A stretch of DNA of 64,000 bases from Undaria pinnatifida (Eukaryota > Sar > Phaeophyceae > Laminariales > Alariaceae). A program made the translations under genes and the position numbers. Location: the NCBI GenBank assembly GCA_012845835.1, contig JABAKD010000026.1, forward strand, positions 14,980,533 through 15,044,532. The letters run 5' to 3'. How positions within the stretch are numbered: position 1 is the first letter of the stretch; the number at the start of each line of letters is the position of its first letter. This document shows positions 42,186 through 53,922 of this stretch, in pieces. The notes beneath the pieces were generated by a model that saw only the letters and a list, made by a program, of their open reading frames with translations, did no database searches and was not told the DNA's origin.

Positions 42186-42404
42186 AAACACACCAGTGAG
42201 AACGGGGGTATGCCCCTTACCGTTGCCGTGGTCCGATGTGTAAAACCGGTGTGCTCTCTTCCTGGTCCAGATGGTAATATAATTGCGGCTACGAAAAAGA
42301 TCAAACCTAAAGAATCCTACAGTTTCGTAGCGTCATACTCCCCTTTGCACTACCGGGTTTGAGATATCACATCATTTAGTACTATCATAGCACCGTATTA
42401 AAAT

Positions 42405-42470
42405 ACTTTCATTCTATCATACTATCATACTATCATTCTATCATACTATCATACGATCATACTATCATCC
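42405..42470. repeat. (CATACTAT)n octanucleotide array
   Basis: Seven or so copies of CATACTAT/CATTCTAT immediately left of MITE copy 7. Confidence 0.85.
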
Positions 42471-42692
42471 TCGCGCGAGTGACTTTGTACCTCTCGCTGA
42501 CAGAAAATCGCACGTTTGGCGATACTCTTTGTGCAGCGTAGCTAACCATCCATTTTCGGATCAAAATCGAAAGTGTTAAAGGGCACGAAAGACTGTGGCC
42601 GCGAGGAACAAGGGGATAACTCGCGCCGGTGAAGCCGAAACAATGATAAAATTCCTTTAAAGGGAGCTCCTTACCGTACCATTGGTCGAATG
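42466..42692. mobile_element. MITE family M, copy 7, left end lost
   Basis: Begins at CCTCGCGCGAGTGAC next to a microsatellite, has GTGCAGCGTAGCTAACCAT, and ends CTTACCGTACCATTGGTC, an intact right terminal repeat. Confidence 0.6.
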
Positions 42693-43085
42693 AAGCGAGT
42701 ACACCCCCATCCCCTCACAGTCTCACTCAAGCGTAGTACCTGCCCTGTTGTCGCTGAATGCCCGCGAGAAGCTTGTTTCTGTCTAAACTCAATGTCCAAT
42801 CCAGCTGTAATCTCTAGCTACCCGCTCACGAGATTGAGCCAGAGACGGAGCGAAAAGGCAGAAAAGCAATCCCTATGGAGCATCACGACTCTTTCATCCC
42901 GTGATTTTGTTGCCCATCATAGTACGCTCACAAAGTGGTTGCATTGGTGGACCTTGTTACATTTTGTCTACTTGCGCATGAGGTGTACCATAACGCGTCG
43001 ACAAGGGTGCCTTTTTTATTCCTTTATCGTCCTCTCCTGTGATGGTCAAATAAAACACATAGAAGTGCTTTAAGCATCTCGTTGG

Positions 43086-43890
43086 CCAATGAATCGCTTG
43101 CTATACTGTTCAATAAGGCGTACCAAGGGCAGAGTGCTTGCTGCGCCACAAAATGAAGATATATTATCGCCAGGGTGTGCACTTCCGGCTGAAGGTGCGG
43201 TTGCTGAAAGCCGATTTGATCGAGACAGTCCTCTACGATTGCATGACGTGGAGTCGGAACAAGCCAGACTATGACAGGTTCCGACAGGTTCAGCACTCGA
43301 TGCTTCTCCTATACCTCGGCTAGCGAAAACAAGAGCGCGACAACCATACCTGCTCGTACTCTGACGCGCTGCCCAATAACAACTTCCGCGGTCATAGAGG
43401 CGAAAGTGCACAAACGAAGGATATTGCTTGCGGGATTCGCGGCACGTACGGGGGAGGAGCGTCTTCCGCAGGGAATTATGTTTGGGGAGCTTTTTGGGGG
43501 GGGGGGCTACTCAAGCGGTGCGAAAGAAAGACTGGATGATGCACCTGAAGGAGGACTTTTCGGCGTTTGAAACGAAGTTCGTAAAGCGGCCAAAATGCAG
43601 CGCAGAATGCAAGCAGATGGATTCGACGGGTACAGATGGATTTGACGGCGTAGATCCGGCAAAAGTAAAATAACGCGGAGATATGCAAAGCTGGAGATCG
43701 ACAAGAAAACGCCGCGGCAGCGCCATCCACGTTCGGCACCTCTAAGTGGTCGCGGATTGAAGGGGGTGAATTAATAGGGGGAAAGGGGGGGAGGGGGGGC
43801 ATCCCGCCCAGAAGGCTCGAGCCTGAGTCTGGCGATCATCCTCTTGACGTCTGTGGGCCCTTCAATGGCCGTCACAAGCTGGCGTAAGCC
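43086..43890 (+). mobile_element. LINE reverse transcriptase C-terminal fragment
   Basis: Starting near 43180, RLKVRLLKADLIETVLYDC and MTWSRNKPDYDRFRQVQHSM are the region after the RT palm in LINE ORF2. KRRILLAGFAARTGEERLPQ then lies in another frame (43406-43480), and KKDWMMHLKEDF in a third (43528-43563), so frameshifts break it. The 3' part, CCGCGGCAGCGCCATCCACG to TCAATGGCCGTCACAAGC (43714-43880), aligns with the LINE fragment at 528-957. Confidence 0.7.
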
Positions 43891-45202
43891 ACCCGGATTT
43901 CTTCACCATCCTGTGTCCTCCCCCTAGTGACATTCATGAGCTTAGTACCCTCTCTGTGCTCAATGCTGTTTTTTAGTAAGTTCGAGTTATTGGGGTGGAC
44001 ACACAAAAAGTCCCCTGCAGTTTTGCCTACTGAGCTGGTCCTCGCTGAGTACTCAGTTTTTTAGCCGTACCAGAGAAACAGATTTATTTTATCCAGAGAG
44101 ATCCGGATAGCAACTGAGAGCAAAGGCACATGCCTTGGTTTCATTTCCTAAATTCCCCTAGTAGATTACGCCAACATATCATTCCAAAACGGCCGATTGC
44201 CAACCAATCAGATAAAGGCAGGCTTTCAATAGCGTACCTTTACACCAGCCCACCATGATGATCCGTATATGCAGACAAAGGGGAGATTCGGGGAATCTCC
44301 GGTTCAGCGAACTAGACCATGAGTCGATGTTGCGGCTCCTCAACATTCATTCCCACACCCCTAACGGCCTGGCTATAGAGCCATGAAAACGCCAAGGAGA
44401 GAGCAGATGAAGAAAACACGGACCGTACCAAAAGGCAAACCATTTTTCAACTACCCGCCGCGTACCGCCGGTGTGGCGGGGAGGGGATACAGAAACTGCT
44501 GTACGGCAGAGAAACACTGAAAAGGCACTATAGTAAGGAAAACCTTTGTCGATAGGAAGGGGTTAACACAAGAGAGAAATCGTGCCCACCAGCTCCCGCG
44601 GACCATTGGCGTGGCGGGGGCTATATGAGAAAACGACAACATCCACGAATGGCGGGTGACATCACCTAACGCCACGCGAGGGGTAGGATTATTTAGCCGA
44701 AACAAGTAGCACGAATACAACACAAAACTAATTTAAGATAACACACAGTGACATATATAGCTCTGTACCACGTTGTTTGCGAACAGGGTACCCTGGTCGC
44801 CACCCTGCCTCTGGGCTGAGGAGGGTGTCGGCAGGGAGAGATTACACAAACACGAAAAATCATCAGTCCCTCGTGCCAGTTACAGGCGTGAACACCCAGA
44901 CCCTGTCCCTGTACACGCCTGGGGGGGTGTCCCGTCAGGGCCAAGAAAACACATTGTAAAAACCGCGCCACACCCAGTCGAAAACCGCTCGATACACCAC
45001 GATCAACCCAAGGGCAAAAATTCCAAGACACGTAACCCGGAGAAAAGTGGAGAACTATCGAGGGGTGGCGGTGGTTTGAACTTCAACTTGCCACCGTCGC
45101 GCTTCGGGAGTAATGTACACGGTACGTTGGATCTACCGAGGAAACGCGCTGGCGGTGTGAACGTGCGGGCCCCAAGAGCATCGCACGTCTCACGCGCCAA
45201 GA
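43891..45202. other. Sequence 3' of the Ty3 remnant; no gene seen
   Basis: If the Ty3 element keeps a 3' LTR it should be here, but I could not find a matching LTR near 48.8-49.3 kb. The ORF at 44773-45258 (plus) is in part the complement of the polyprotein end. Confidence 0.4.
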
Positions 45203-47700
45203 TTATCGTACGGCTCCCGTCGAAGTCGTGTAGCGCGCAGGGGATAGATGAAGTATGATCGGCCCGGGTCGTCCAGAAAGCCGATGAGATATACCTTGTC
45301 CTGCGTCGTGCTCGCGATGATTTTCAAAACCGCCATAACTCATCGTGTCCGTTGCACCAAACGTGGACTCCCTCAGGAAGCACCATGTCGTAGTAGCGAA
45401 TGAGAAAATCGGCGCGGGTACCACAAGCGTTGTCCGGTGCTAGAAAACGCTCTACGTTGTTGGGGGGGATCTCGCACTGTGCCGACCGGATCCGCATTGG
45501 GCGGTAGAGGACGGTGGGTTGGTGGTGCTGGTCAGGCGTGCCGGCCATATATAAAAAATGTGGGGGGGTGGGGCACGTCGAGGTCCATTTTCCGCTCCAA
45601 CGAAGATTCAGAGAGTCGCGCCCAATGCGTCTTGTATAGCACCGCGAGGACGCCACCTCGTCCCCGGACCGACTGGTGGCCGGTGATCTGCTCCACTTCT
45701 AGCCGTCGGAGGGTAGTCTTGAGTGACGTGGTACGGAGGGGGTGTCTTGGGGAACGTTTTGAGCACATACTGCACTAGCCCCGCCGTTAGGCGTTTGGGC
45801 ATGTCCCCGCTGTAGTGGAGGTTGGCGCAAGGCTGGTAGCGTTCTATCGCCACACGTTGAAAAGCGTCCGAACCGGCAAGGTCAGAAAAAAGGAGGTCCA
45901 AATAGAGGAGGTTGCTCCCCAGTGACGAGGCGTCTAGAGTTTCGGCGGGGGAGCAGGGGTCGACACCCAGGATCTTGTAGGGGCCCGTTCAGTTAAGCAC
46001 GAGTTCGGCCTTGAGAACCTTGGCGTCCGTGTTCGCCTTCACCCGCTGGCAGATTGTTGGAGGCGGAGTTGGACACCCATGCCCAACCACCCACGGCGAA
46101 GTAGCCAAGTGAGGTGCCGGATGCAGCGCGTCCGTAAGGACCGAGTTTCGTCGGTTAACACGAGGAACCGTGAGGACCTGGTGCGGTGTTTGCGCGTTTT
46201 TGTCTGTCGGTGGCATATAATATGTCAGGTGGTGATGGGTCAGACTCTGGGTATAAACGACGCCGGTGCAGTCGAATCCGTCAGGGGGAGAGGTGAAAGT
46301 CTGCCCATGTGGCCCCTGTTTGGCACTTGACCCGTCGCCGCTCTGACGGAATTATTGTAAGCGAATTTGATGTCAAGTATGCAATCCCAAGCGTCGTGTC
46401 GCTCGTTAACGACCATAACCAGCATTTGGGCCCTAGGGTAGTTTACCTGCTCAACGCCTCTGTACCGTTGGGACTCATTCTACGATAGCCCCCCCAAAAT
46501 CCAGCGATTTTCTTTGACGAACGTTTCATGGCTGCTCGACACAAGGGAGGATACGATTGAAAACGAAGCATCCATATATTTTCTTTTATGCAAAGGCCTA
46601 TCGATCGATGACGTTGGGGTGTCGCGGGACACCGTATTTCAGGAGATACGACCGGGAGCCCGTTGTGAAACGGGCGATTTCGTTGAAAAACATTGGGAGG
46701 GGCTGCCGTAGAATGACTCTTGGGATGATATGAACTCGAAGCAAGCTTGCGCATGCCCAACAGGTTATCTATAGCTTCTAAAAGATTGGAGCAGAACTTC
46801 AGGCCGTTATCCGAGAGTATAGTGTGCGATAACCCCCGCAACGGAATATATTGGTTTACCAGAGTATTGGCTGCAAGCTCCACGGTGAACTCAGCGGAAG
46901 TGATGGGGAACATGTCGGCCCAACGACTGAAGCAATTAACGTGAACTAACATGCAGGTGTTGGCTCGTGGCGTGACCAGAAGGGGGGCGAAGAGGCCGAC
47001 AATAACAGCGACACCTGTACCTTCCGGTTTAGACATGGAGATGATAAGCCAGCGGACAATCGGCCTTGGGGATTTCTGCCCTTGGCACATAAAGCAGTTG
47101 CGAAGCCACCACCGGGTTGGATCCATGCCAATCCACCCATAAATCCGGTCCACAATACGCAACGTGCGCGTGGTGCCAACGTGGCAAGAAGTTGTGGAGT
47201 GACAAGCTTGCATGATCCAAGGGCGCATGAGCAAAGGGGCGTAGTTTCGAACTGGCAAGTCGTTTCAAAAGCAGGCAGTTCGCCCCACAGAGTGGGGTTT
47301 GGCAAAGCTTTTTATCGCACATCGGGTTACGGACGAGTAGGACGATGTCGTCGTCGTCGTTTGCATGTAGTCGACCCTTACCCGCCAGCTCCTCGATGTG
47401 TGAGAGGGAGGGACGCGTTTGCGTGGGGTAGCACGCCAACAAGTCGAACGGCAGGACCGACGGCCGCCAGAAAGAGACGTAGCCCATTCTGGTGTGACAC
47501 GTCCGATTAGCGTGCTGCTCTCGCTTCAGATCGGCATGCGAGTAACGCACGACGGGATCAGAGAACCGCAATTCAGCCGCGCCGCTGCGAGCGTCCGACA
47601 TTGTGGGTTCACTCGGTATGTTATCCGGAGAAGGCGTAAGCCGTAAGAGAGGAGTTCCCATAGAGTCTGCGTGGTCGCGGTCAGACGGAAGTGGCACCGT
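45203..47700 (-). mobile_element. Ty3/gypsy retrotransposon pol remnant: integrase and C-terminal region
   Basis: On the minus strand. At 47700-47030 lies the pre-integrase linker (GRLHANDDDDIVLLVRNP). At 47258-46443 lies an integrase: zinc finger H-x3-H..CFMC in CHSTTSCHVGTTRTLRIVDR and NCFMCQGQK, then NCFSRWADMF, then LSDNGLKFCSN, then SSYHPKSHS. At 46425-46240 lies its C-terminus, IKFAYNNSVRAATG. At 45900-45203 there are tail segments ending LHLSPARYTTSTGAV. The parts lie in different frames. The first catalytic Asp of D-D-E is Asn in HVNCFSRW, and the Glu segment is unreadable. The copy is dead. Confidence 0.8.
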
Positions 47701-48265
47701 ACGGATCGGCGAGTCGGCAAGAGCAGGGGTCGCGGCAGCGGGCGGTACCGTGGAACCCGTGACGGGGTTGTACCTTGACTAGGCGATGGGCGGCGGGCAC
47801 CGCCGGGCCCGAAGCCATAGTCGACAGCCGGAGGTGCGTTACCGGCTGCTTTTTATCAATGCCGGCGCGTCCGAGTGGAGATGCGGTTTGAAAGCTGCAT
47901 AATCGTCTGGGCGTTGGACAGCCAGGGGAGGTAGATACGGACGCGTTCTGACCCGTGGACTCGACCGAGTCTGTCCCTTGTACTGGGCTCCCGAAGGGAG
48001 TCGGGTGGGCGACTGCCGTCGTGGTATCCGGGGCATCTGCGGACCCCTCGCTGACCGCGACGTGAACAGAAAATCCTGAAGCGAAATCCTTGTCGACCGC
48101 ACACGAGACCCACCCGGGACCGGGACCGCTCTCGACGGTGGCGGCGGATGCAGAAACACGAGCGTCGAATGTACTGCAAGGAGTAGGAAGATCGCCGAGG
48201 CTCATACGTGGCCAGTGTGCGCGAAAATCGCTTTGGTCAGCAGGGGTGAAAGAGAGCCCATCCAA
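47681..48265 (-). mobile_element. Ty3/gypsy linker-region ORF, unidentified
   Basis: A 194-codon ORF with low-complexity Ser/Pro/Thr-rich sequence and no domain. It overlaps the start of the linker ORF. I take it as a decayed part of the same polyprotein because of its position. Confidence 0.35.
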
Positions 48266-48511
48266 GGTACTACTTTAAGTGCGGGGCATTAGGCCACCCA
48301 CGCGGCAGCAGGAACCGGAGAGGAATGAGTGTGTCGCACCCAAGACTGTAGCAGCGCGGATTCCCGCAGCCCGTATACCGCAGTATATTCCGGCGCCTTT
48401 CGACGGACGCGGCTGAACCACAGCGTTGTGGTTAGCAAGCAATGTGTTGAAAAATCGAACACTAAACGAAGTTAACAACGCTTCATCAGGACAAAAAAAC
48501 TGACAAAAATT

Positions 48512-48747
48512 TAGCACGCGGCCTGCAGAGCACCCGTCGGACCAAAGAAAGTAAAATCGGACCAAGAAAGTAAAAATGCAGTCTGGGTCGTTCCAGGAGA
48601 GGCGCCGCGCGACACATTGCCTGTCTCGTTCATCGTTACAGTTGACCGAGGCCAGGTCCTTGGTGTCGTCGCTGCTCGCGCATCTGCCGGTGCTGCTACT
48701 GCTGCTGCTGCTGCTTTTGTTGTGTCGGTTATTCTCGTCGTGGCCAT
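48512..48747 (-). mobile_element. Ty3/gypsy gag N-terminal stub
   Basis: An ATG at 48747 (minus) opens MATTRITDTTKAAAAAVA, followed by an Ala-rich stretch and TAFLLSWSDFTFFGPTGALQ. I read it as the start of gag of the same element. The rest of gag, protease and RT/RNase H are missing, because linker-like sequence (48265-47681) follows within about 250 bp. A large internal deletion is inferred. Confidence 0.45.
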
Positions 48748-49545
48748 CCCAAAAAACAGAAAACTGTTGTTTTTGTCCTCGTAGGCTATTATGACGTCAT
48801 GAAGGTGTATGTCACCTAGGTAAAACACTGGTGGGGGCGATGAAGTGGCCCAACTAAGATTATGTATATGGTGCAGTTGGCCACTCGCTGCGGGTGATGG
48901 CGCAACATGCACGCGTGGAAGCAGGTGCTACCAGCTACTGCCACCATGGTACCATCCATATATGATTCTGCTGCTTCTATCTCCTGATTGGGTGTTGGTT
49001 ACTGCTTGGTGCGTGAAAAGGTTTAGTTCGTCGTCGATTGCTGCGTTGTCGAGGCCATCGTGGTGGAACACTGCTCTTGTACATGCTCGGCCTTTTTTGG
49101 TCCCACGACCACACGAGAACCAACAAAGCACGGAAGAAAGCAGCCACGATGACCGAGCGGCACGCATTTGGTGGTTATCATCTGCACGTCGTGCAGTTTG
49201 GCACACGCGGATTCCAATGGGGGCTGTTCTTGCGTTGTGTATAAATTCATTGAGATACGATTCGCGGGGTTTTATGGGCTCTAAGTAATTTCGCCTTTCA
49301 AATTTAATGCAATGTCACGTGATATTTTGTGGTAAAAAAATAAAGAAAATACCAGATTGCAACGTTGACTCTCATCCATTCCACCGGTCGTACTCCCTGC
49401 TTACTTTTTTCTCTTAATTTTTTCCAAAAACACCGCAATAAATACATGGCCAGAAATAATGACGAAGAGATAATGACCAATAATAACAATGAAACGCCGA
49501 TAGTTTGGCCGAAACGTTTCCGAACATTTTTTTAGTGTAATGTTA
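48748..49545. other. Upstream of the gag stub: possible 5' LTR/leader
   Basis: Holds a short CTG-rich run just inside the stub (about 48690-48720), then unremarkable sequence. No LTR pair or primer-binding site was confirmed. ORFs at 48845-49288 have no recognisable domain. Confidence 0.3.
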
Positions 49546-49912
49546 CAAAGCTTAGTTTGGGTAATGTATTGGCTAACCTTTTGCGAACGGTCAAACGGAC
49601 TAATACCCCACCAATACCTCAACAATTGGCGTCGTCGACAGACCAAGGACTTTTTGGGTGGTGGGTTCGAGTCTCATGTTCTCCATTAAATATAACATTT
49701 TTAGGCTTTTTCCCGTGTCGAACTTGAGAAATACACTCCTCGGTATCTCCAGTATATGCAACGGCTTGGATATATTGACAGGTTCGCCCGTTTATGCGGC
49801 CGACATGCTATCCCGCTGTTTCAGGGGTGTCAAATATAAAGCTTAGTTTGGGTAAGCTATTGGTTAACCTTTTGCAAGTGGTCAAACGAACTAATGCCCC
49901 AGTAGACTAAAT
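49546..49912 (+). repeat. tRNA-like unit between ~75-bp direct repeats
   Basis: AAAGCTTAGTTTGGGTAA, then TATTGG(C/T)TAACCTTTTGC and GGTCAAACG(G/A)ACTAAT, occur at 49547-49615 and again at 49838-49905. Between them GGTGGGTTCGAGTCTC (about 49660-49675) holds a B-box GTTCGAGTC, with a weak A-box-like TGGCGTCGTCGA about 35 bp upstream. Could be a SINE or TRIM-like unit with duplicated flanks; a functional tRNA is not supported because no acceptor stem can be paired. Confidence 0.45.
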
Positions 49913-51895
49913 ACCTTAACATATATTTTGTGAAAGATTCCCCGGTGGTAGCGTAGTTATCATTAAAAAAAAATGTACGGCTCTTTTTTCGGTCATTCGA
50001 TCCAACAGGTTATTTGTCTATATTATTGTCCATCAAGCCTTGATCAACATTGTCCCAAAAACACGATTTAATATCGATCTCGAGATTGAGACAACCCATG
50101 GTCACCTCTCTTAGCTTCGAGGTCACATGAGTGTAGGTGACGGCGGTGGAGAGTTCACCTTGATCCATGCCCTAGGGCGTGAGAGGTTGCTTGGGTTGTC
50201 CTGTGGTCTTCCGTCACAACCTCTCAAGATTCTATTTAGCATTTTGAGAGATGGTAGAGAATGTGTCTCAGTTTTCTACGCACCAGCTACCAATTTGTGT
50301 TTATAAACAAAATATTGATCTACGCGCGCCACAAATAACCGGCCGTAGAGTGAGCGCTGTACACCAATGGGGGGTCGGAGCCCCTAGCGAACTCGTCACG
50401 TTCAGAGTTCACGACGCTGTCGTTGAATTCGTCGAAGGAAATGTGTGGAGAACGCGAAATCACGGTACGTCGAATCCACGATTTTCTGGAGAATTTCTCG
50501 AGCAAATGTTGGCCTAAAACGCCGCGAAAAAATGATTGTGCCCGGAATTCTGGAAAGTCCCCAAAACATATACAACAAAATTTGGCCCATAGGCGACCGT
50601 CCAAGCCAGGTTTAGCTGCCATCTTCGGCAATTTCAAACGTTTGGCCTCACACTGTCACTGGTTTGAGTCTGACCGATCGCACATATTTTTCGAGTTTAC
50701 GTATGTACAAATACACGTAGCCAGTGCAAGCGTTATTTCTCTACCATTTTGATGTACTGCTGTACCGCACATCTGCCAAAATTTTGATTTCGGATTAAAC
50801 TCTTCGCATTCATTTGAATTTTAATGTTATGTTTGTGTCGTATTGAACAATTCCAACTCCTTCCCTGCCCTACCCGAGGAACGAGTGCGGACGAATGCAT
50901 GCCGGCACCCATGCGAAGTCCTTACTCCATGAAAAAAAACGTATCAAGTACAGGACGCTATTGATAATCAGAACTGGGTAACTGGGGGTAACAAGAAAGC
51001 CAGGCTGGGATTAACAGGGAAGCTGTCATGGGGAGGTTGGTGTATATGCTGACGGTAGTGTAGAACGTACTCTTCCCCAAACAAAAAAAACAGCCCCGGT
51101 GTTTGTCTGTCTAATAATGATAGCCATCCCGAAGAAACACGAGGACCAGGTACCTTGAAAAAATAAACCTGCTCGTCGTAATACTCTTCTGGTAAGGACG
51201 AGCTAGATACTTGCTTGTGAGGCAGGCAGTCACCCACCAGCAAGCAGCGGTGGGATCTCACTGCGGAGGTAATCAACAGTTTCGCCGCGCATCAACTTCG
51301 CCAACAGCAGCACCAGTCGCTCCACCTGCACTATGGCCTCCCCGTCCGCCGCACGTACCACCGGCACTATCACGCGACCTTCTTTTCCTGCCGAGGTTCC
51401 ACCACGTGACTACCCCCCGCTCCCAGCTAAACAGCTTCCCTGTGCAGATCCACCGTTATCCGCTCCCTTTCTTAACGACCTCGGGTGGTGCTTGCGGCAT
51501 CCATCCGGCGTCTCTTCTACAGGCGACATTCGTGGCCATGTCGCCGCGATCCAGAATAGTTTTTTTTATCTATTTGGGCATCCACCAGGCATATGAAAAC
51601 AACGGCGAGTCGCGCTATATTCAAGACGAGTAGCAGCTTCAGTCTGTAATAAACAGCCGCGAAGACCCAGTAACCAGCAACTAAACACAAGCAGCAAACC
51701 CACAGCCCACACGAGAATCGCGCCGCCCCTGTCCCACGCCCAACCACATTGATTGGTCGAGAATGCACGGATAGGCCTCTGGTTGGCCAACCCTTATGGG
51801 GACATTTATGACAGATGATTGTCTAGAAAATGTCTTAAAACAAGTTGAATGGTCAACCCTTAGGGGAGATTTGGTAAACCATGACCGTGCAGCCC
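49913..51895. other. No recognisable gene
   Basis: ORFs at 50251-50517, 50637-50320 (minus) and 51211-51633 have no domain I know. The last is Pro/Ala-rich. No repeats noticed. Confidence 0.45.
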
Positions 51896-51899
51896 GTCT

Positions 51900-52121
51900 G
51901 CTATGGCTCAAGAATTCTGGATAAATTTGTCACGTTTAGACCTCTTCTCTGTTGCGCAAAAACACAGAAATAAAAGTCTGTCACCACCGCCCCCCGGCCG
52001 CGTGACGGCGGCGTCTCAAACTCCCCACCTACCTCTCGTGAAACCCGTCCAAACTTTTAATGAATCAGGCTAACCCGGACATTGATATCCCAGCTCCTTT
52101 TTCTCTGGGGCTATCTACCTG
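51900..52121 (-). repeat. Split direct repeat B2 of YR retrotransposon 1
   Basis: Direct repeat of 52437-52692. Shared blocks are GGCCGCGTGACGG, GGCGTCTCAAACTCCCCACC, TACCTCT.GTGAAACCC and GGGGCTATCTACCT. In element orientation (minus) this is the outermost 3' repeat. Confidence 0.75.
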
Positions 52122-52199
52122 TTTCAGCCCCCCCGACAATTTCACCGACATCTTCGAACATCACCCCCCCCCCATTTGAGCGACAGGGCGGGCGGCTGG

Positions 52200-52414
52200 G
52201 AAAGTCGATCAATTCTGATGGGCACGCTACTTGACTCCAATCCTACGGTCCTACGCGCTCTCGATCCCCTGTGCCCCAGGCGGCCGTCTTTGGCAAGCGC
52301 AACAGCCCTTCTGTCCCTGCTGTCTGGGCTATCCAATGTTTTCGTCACGAGACGATCGACTGGAAATCATCTGCTAAGTCAGATTCCATTCCACGCCTCC
52401 ACAAACACCACTGT
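52200..52414 (-). repeat. Split direct repeat A2 of YR retrotransposon 1
   Basis: Direct repeat of 58435-58645. Shared blocks are ATTCT.ATGGGCACGCT, CAGGCGGCCGTCT, GCAAGCGC.ACAGC and TTCCA(C).CCTC.ACAA(A/G)CACCACT. It lies between B1 and B2. Confidence 0.78.
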
Positions 52415-52436
52415 ACTAAGTACAATTACATCTTGC

Positions 52437-52692
52437 TATAGCTCAAAAATTCTCCATAACAAATTTCACGTATGTGTTACGTGTACACCTCTAACCTGTT
52501 GTGCAAAATAACAAAAAATACCAGTAAATGTCACAAGCGCCCCTCGGCCGCGTGACGGTGGCGCCTCGGCCCAATGACGGTGGCGTCTCAAACTCCCCAC
52601 CTACCTCTTGTGAAACCCCTCCAAAGTTTTTATCAATCAGATCAACCCGGACTCTCATAGCCCCGGTCATTTTTCTGCGGGGCTATCTACCT
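52437..52692 (-). repeat. Split direct repeat B1 of YR retrotransposon 1
   Basis: Pairs with B2 at 51900-52121 and has an extra GGCCCAATGACGGTGGCG duplication inside. It is the first sequence after the recombinase region in element orientation. Confidence 0.75.
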
Positions 52693-52749
52693 CTCACACA
52701 AAGAGGCGGCCTGAACTAACTGTACTTCTAACAACTATGGTGTTTGTGC

Positions 52750-53919
52750 GAGGGCTGCGGAGACCACTTCAGCCCCTTTCCCTGCTCTCATTACGTACTT
52801 CATTGAAGCCCGAGACTTCCATCTTCCTGCACGCTGGATGTGCAACTCCGAAGTACCTTGCGCCGCAAACTGGGTGGACCCCCCGATTCTTCCCGAGTGT
52901 CGCTCATACTGCATGGGGTCTCTTTAGCTGCATTCTACCATCAAACCGCAACGCGTCGTCATCTCCGTCCCAGGGAAAACATTGCAACCGCACGCCGTGC
53001 CCGGGACAGTGAGCGGCGCTTCCCCTGACCGCTGGGTGTGCACGTCGAATAGTTCAACCAGAACCTCGAATGGCCCCATGGACACCACCCCCGTCTTCCT
53101 TCTTGTTGGACCATCGCGTGCGCGAAATCGTGCATCCTGCAATTTTCTAATCGGACCTCGACGCCACAGATCGTATCTACACTGCCGTGCCGGTCGATCT
53201 GTTCGCGAACTCAACCTGTACTCTTCCGCGCGAAAACGCCACGCACTCTCGCGTCAAACAATAATCTGGGAGATATTTGCTCTCCGCGTATGCCGACAGC
53301 TCTGACGCTCTGCACAGCAGAAAATATGACACCGCGAAACCCAACCACATGACACGCCCATCGCTCTTCCATACTTACGGGTGCCTGTCGGCCATGTCAT
53401 ACCAGTTCCCACGACAGCGGTAATCGAACCTGTGTTTTCGTTGTTGACATGCCGTGGGTCCGGTCTATCCCCTTTCGCATAACCGCTGTCATGCAACGCG
53501 ACAATGACAACTCCCATCCTGCGATCAGTTTATAGAAGAACTTTATCGCGGCTAAGTATCCTCAAACAGTAGACTGCCGATTATTTTGCACGAAACAGCT
53601 CGATGTGATGGACGCGAGCAGATCAGAAGCCACTTCGTTGGGGTCAGCGAGCGTGTGCAACGACGGTTCTCTTCCTTGCGCCTGCCTCTCTTTTACCCTG
53701 GTGTTCAACCTCGGTAGATAGTGTTTTCTTCTCCGCTGAACCGAGTGCGAGCGTTTCAATTAATCGCGCTACCTGTTCCTGCAGGGGCACGTGTGAACCG
53801 TAAGACAGTAGAAGTGAACAGGGAACATATCTCAAGGGCATGCCGCATGTTGATCGACAGTGAGCACAATTACAGCGTATGCCGAAGGTTGATTGAGGGA
53901 TATTCTCCCTCACGCACAC
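52750..53919 (-). pseudogene. Tyrosine recombinase remnant (YR retrotransposon 1)
   Basis: Minus strand, several frames. PLQEQVARLIETLALGSAEK, just after 53800, belongs to the N-terminal part of this recombinase class. FRARDGPTRRKTGVV and FEVLVELFDVHTQRSGEAPL (53130-53000) match the central part (FRG.KGDQ..KGAVV..). Active-site segments could not be read with confidence. It would integrate the circular cDNA; the copy is inactive. Confidence 0.6.
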
Positions 53920-53922
53920 GAA

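Noticed and set aside
41861-42304. 147-codon ORF on the minus strand with an ISYHI repeat
   Set aside because: It is a translation of the ATATG pentanucleotide array.
49620-49700. Functional tRNA gene
   Set aside because: A B box is present but no acceptor or anticodon stems can be paired; a SINE-like or TRIM-like unit fits better.
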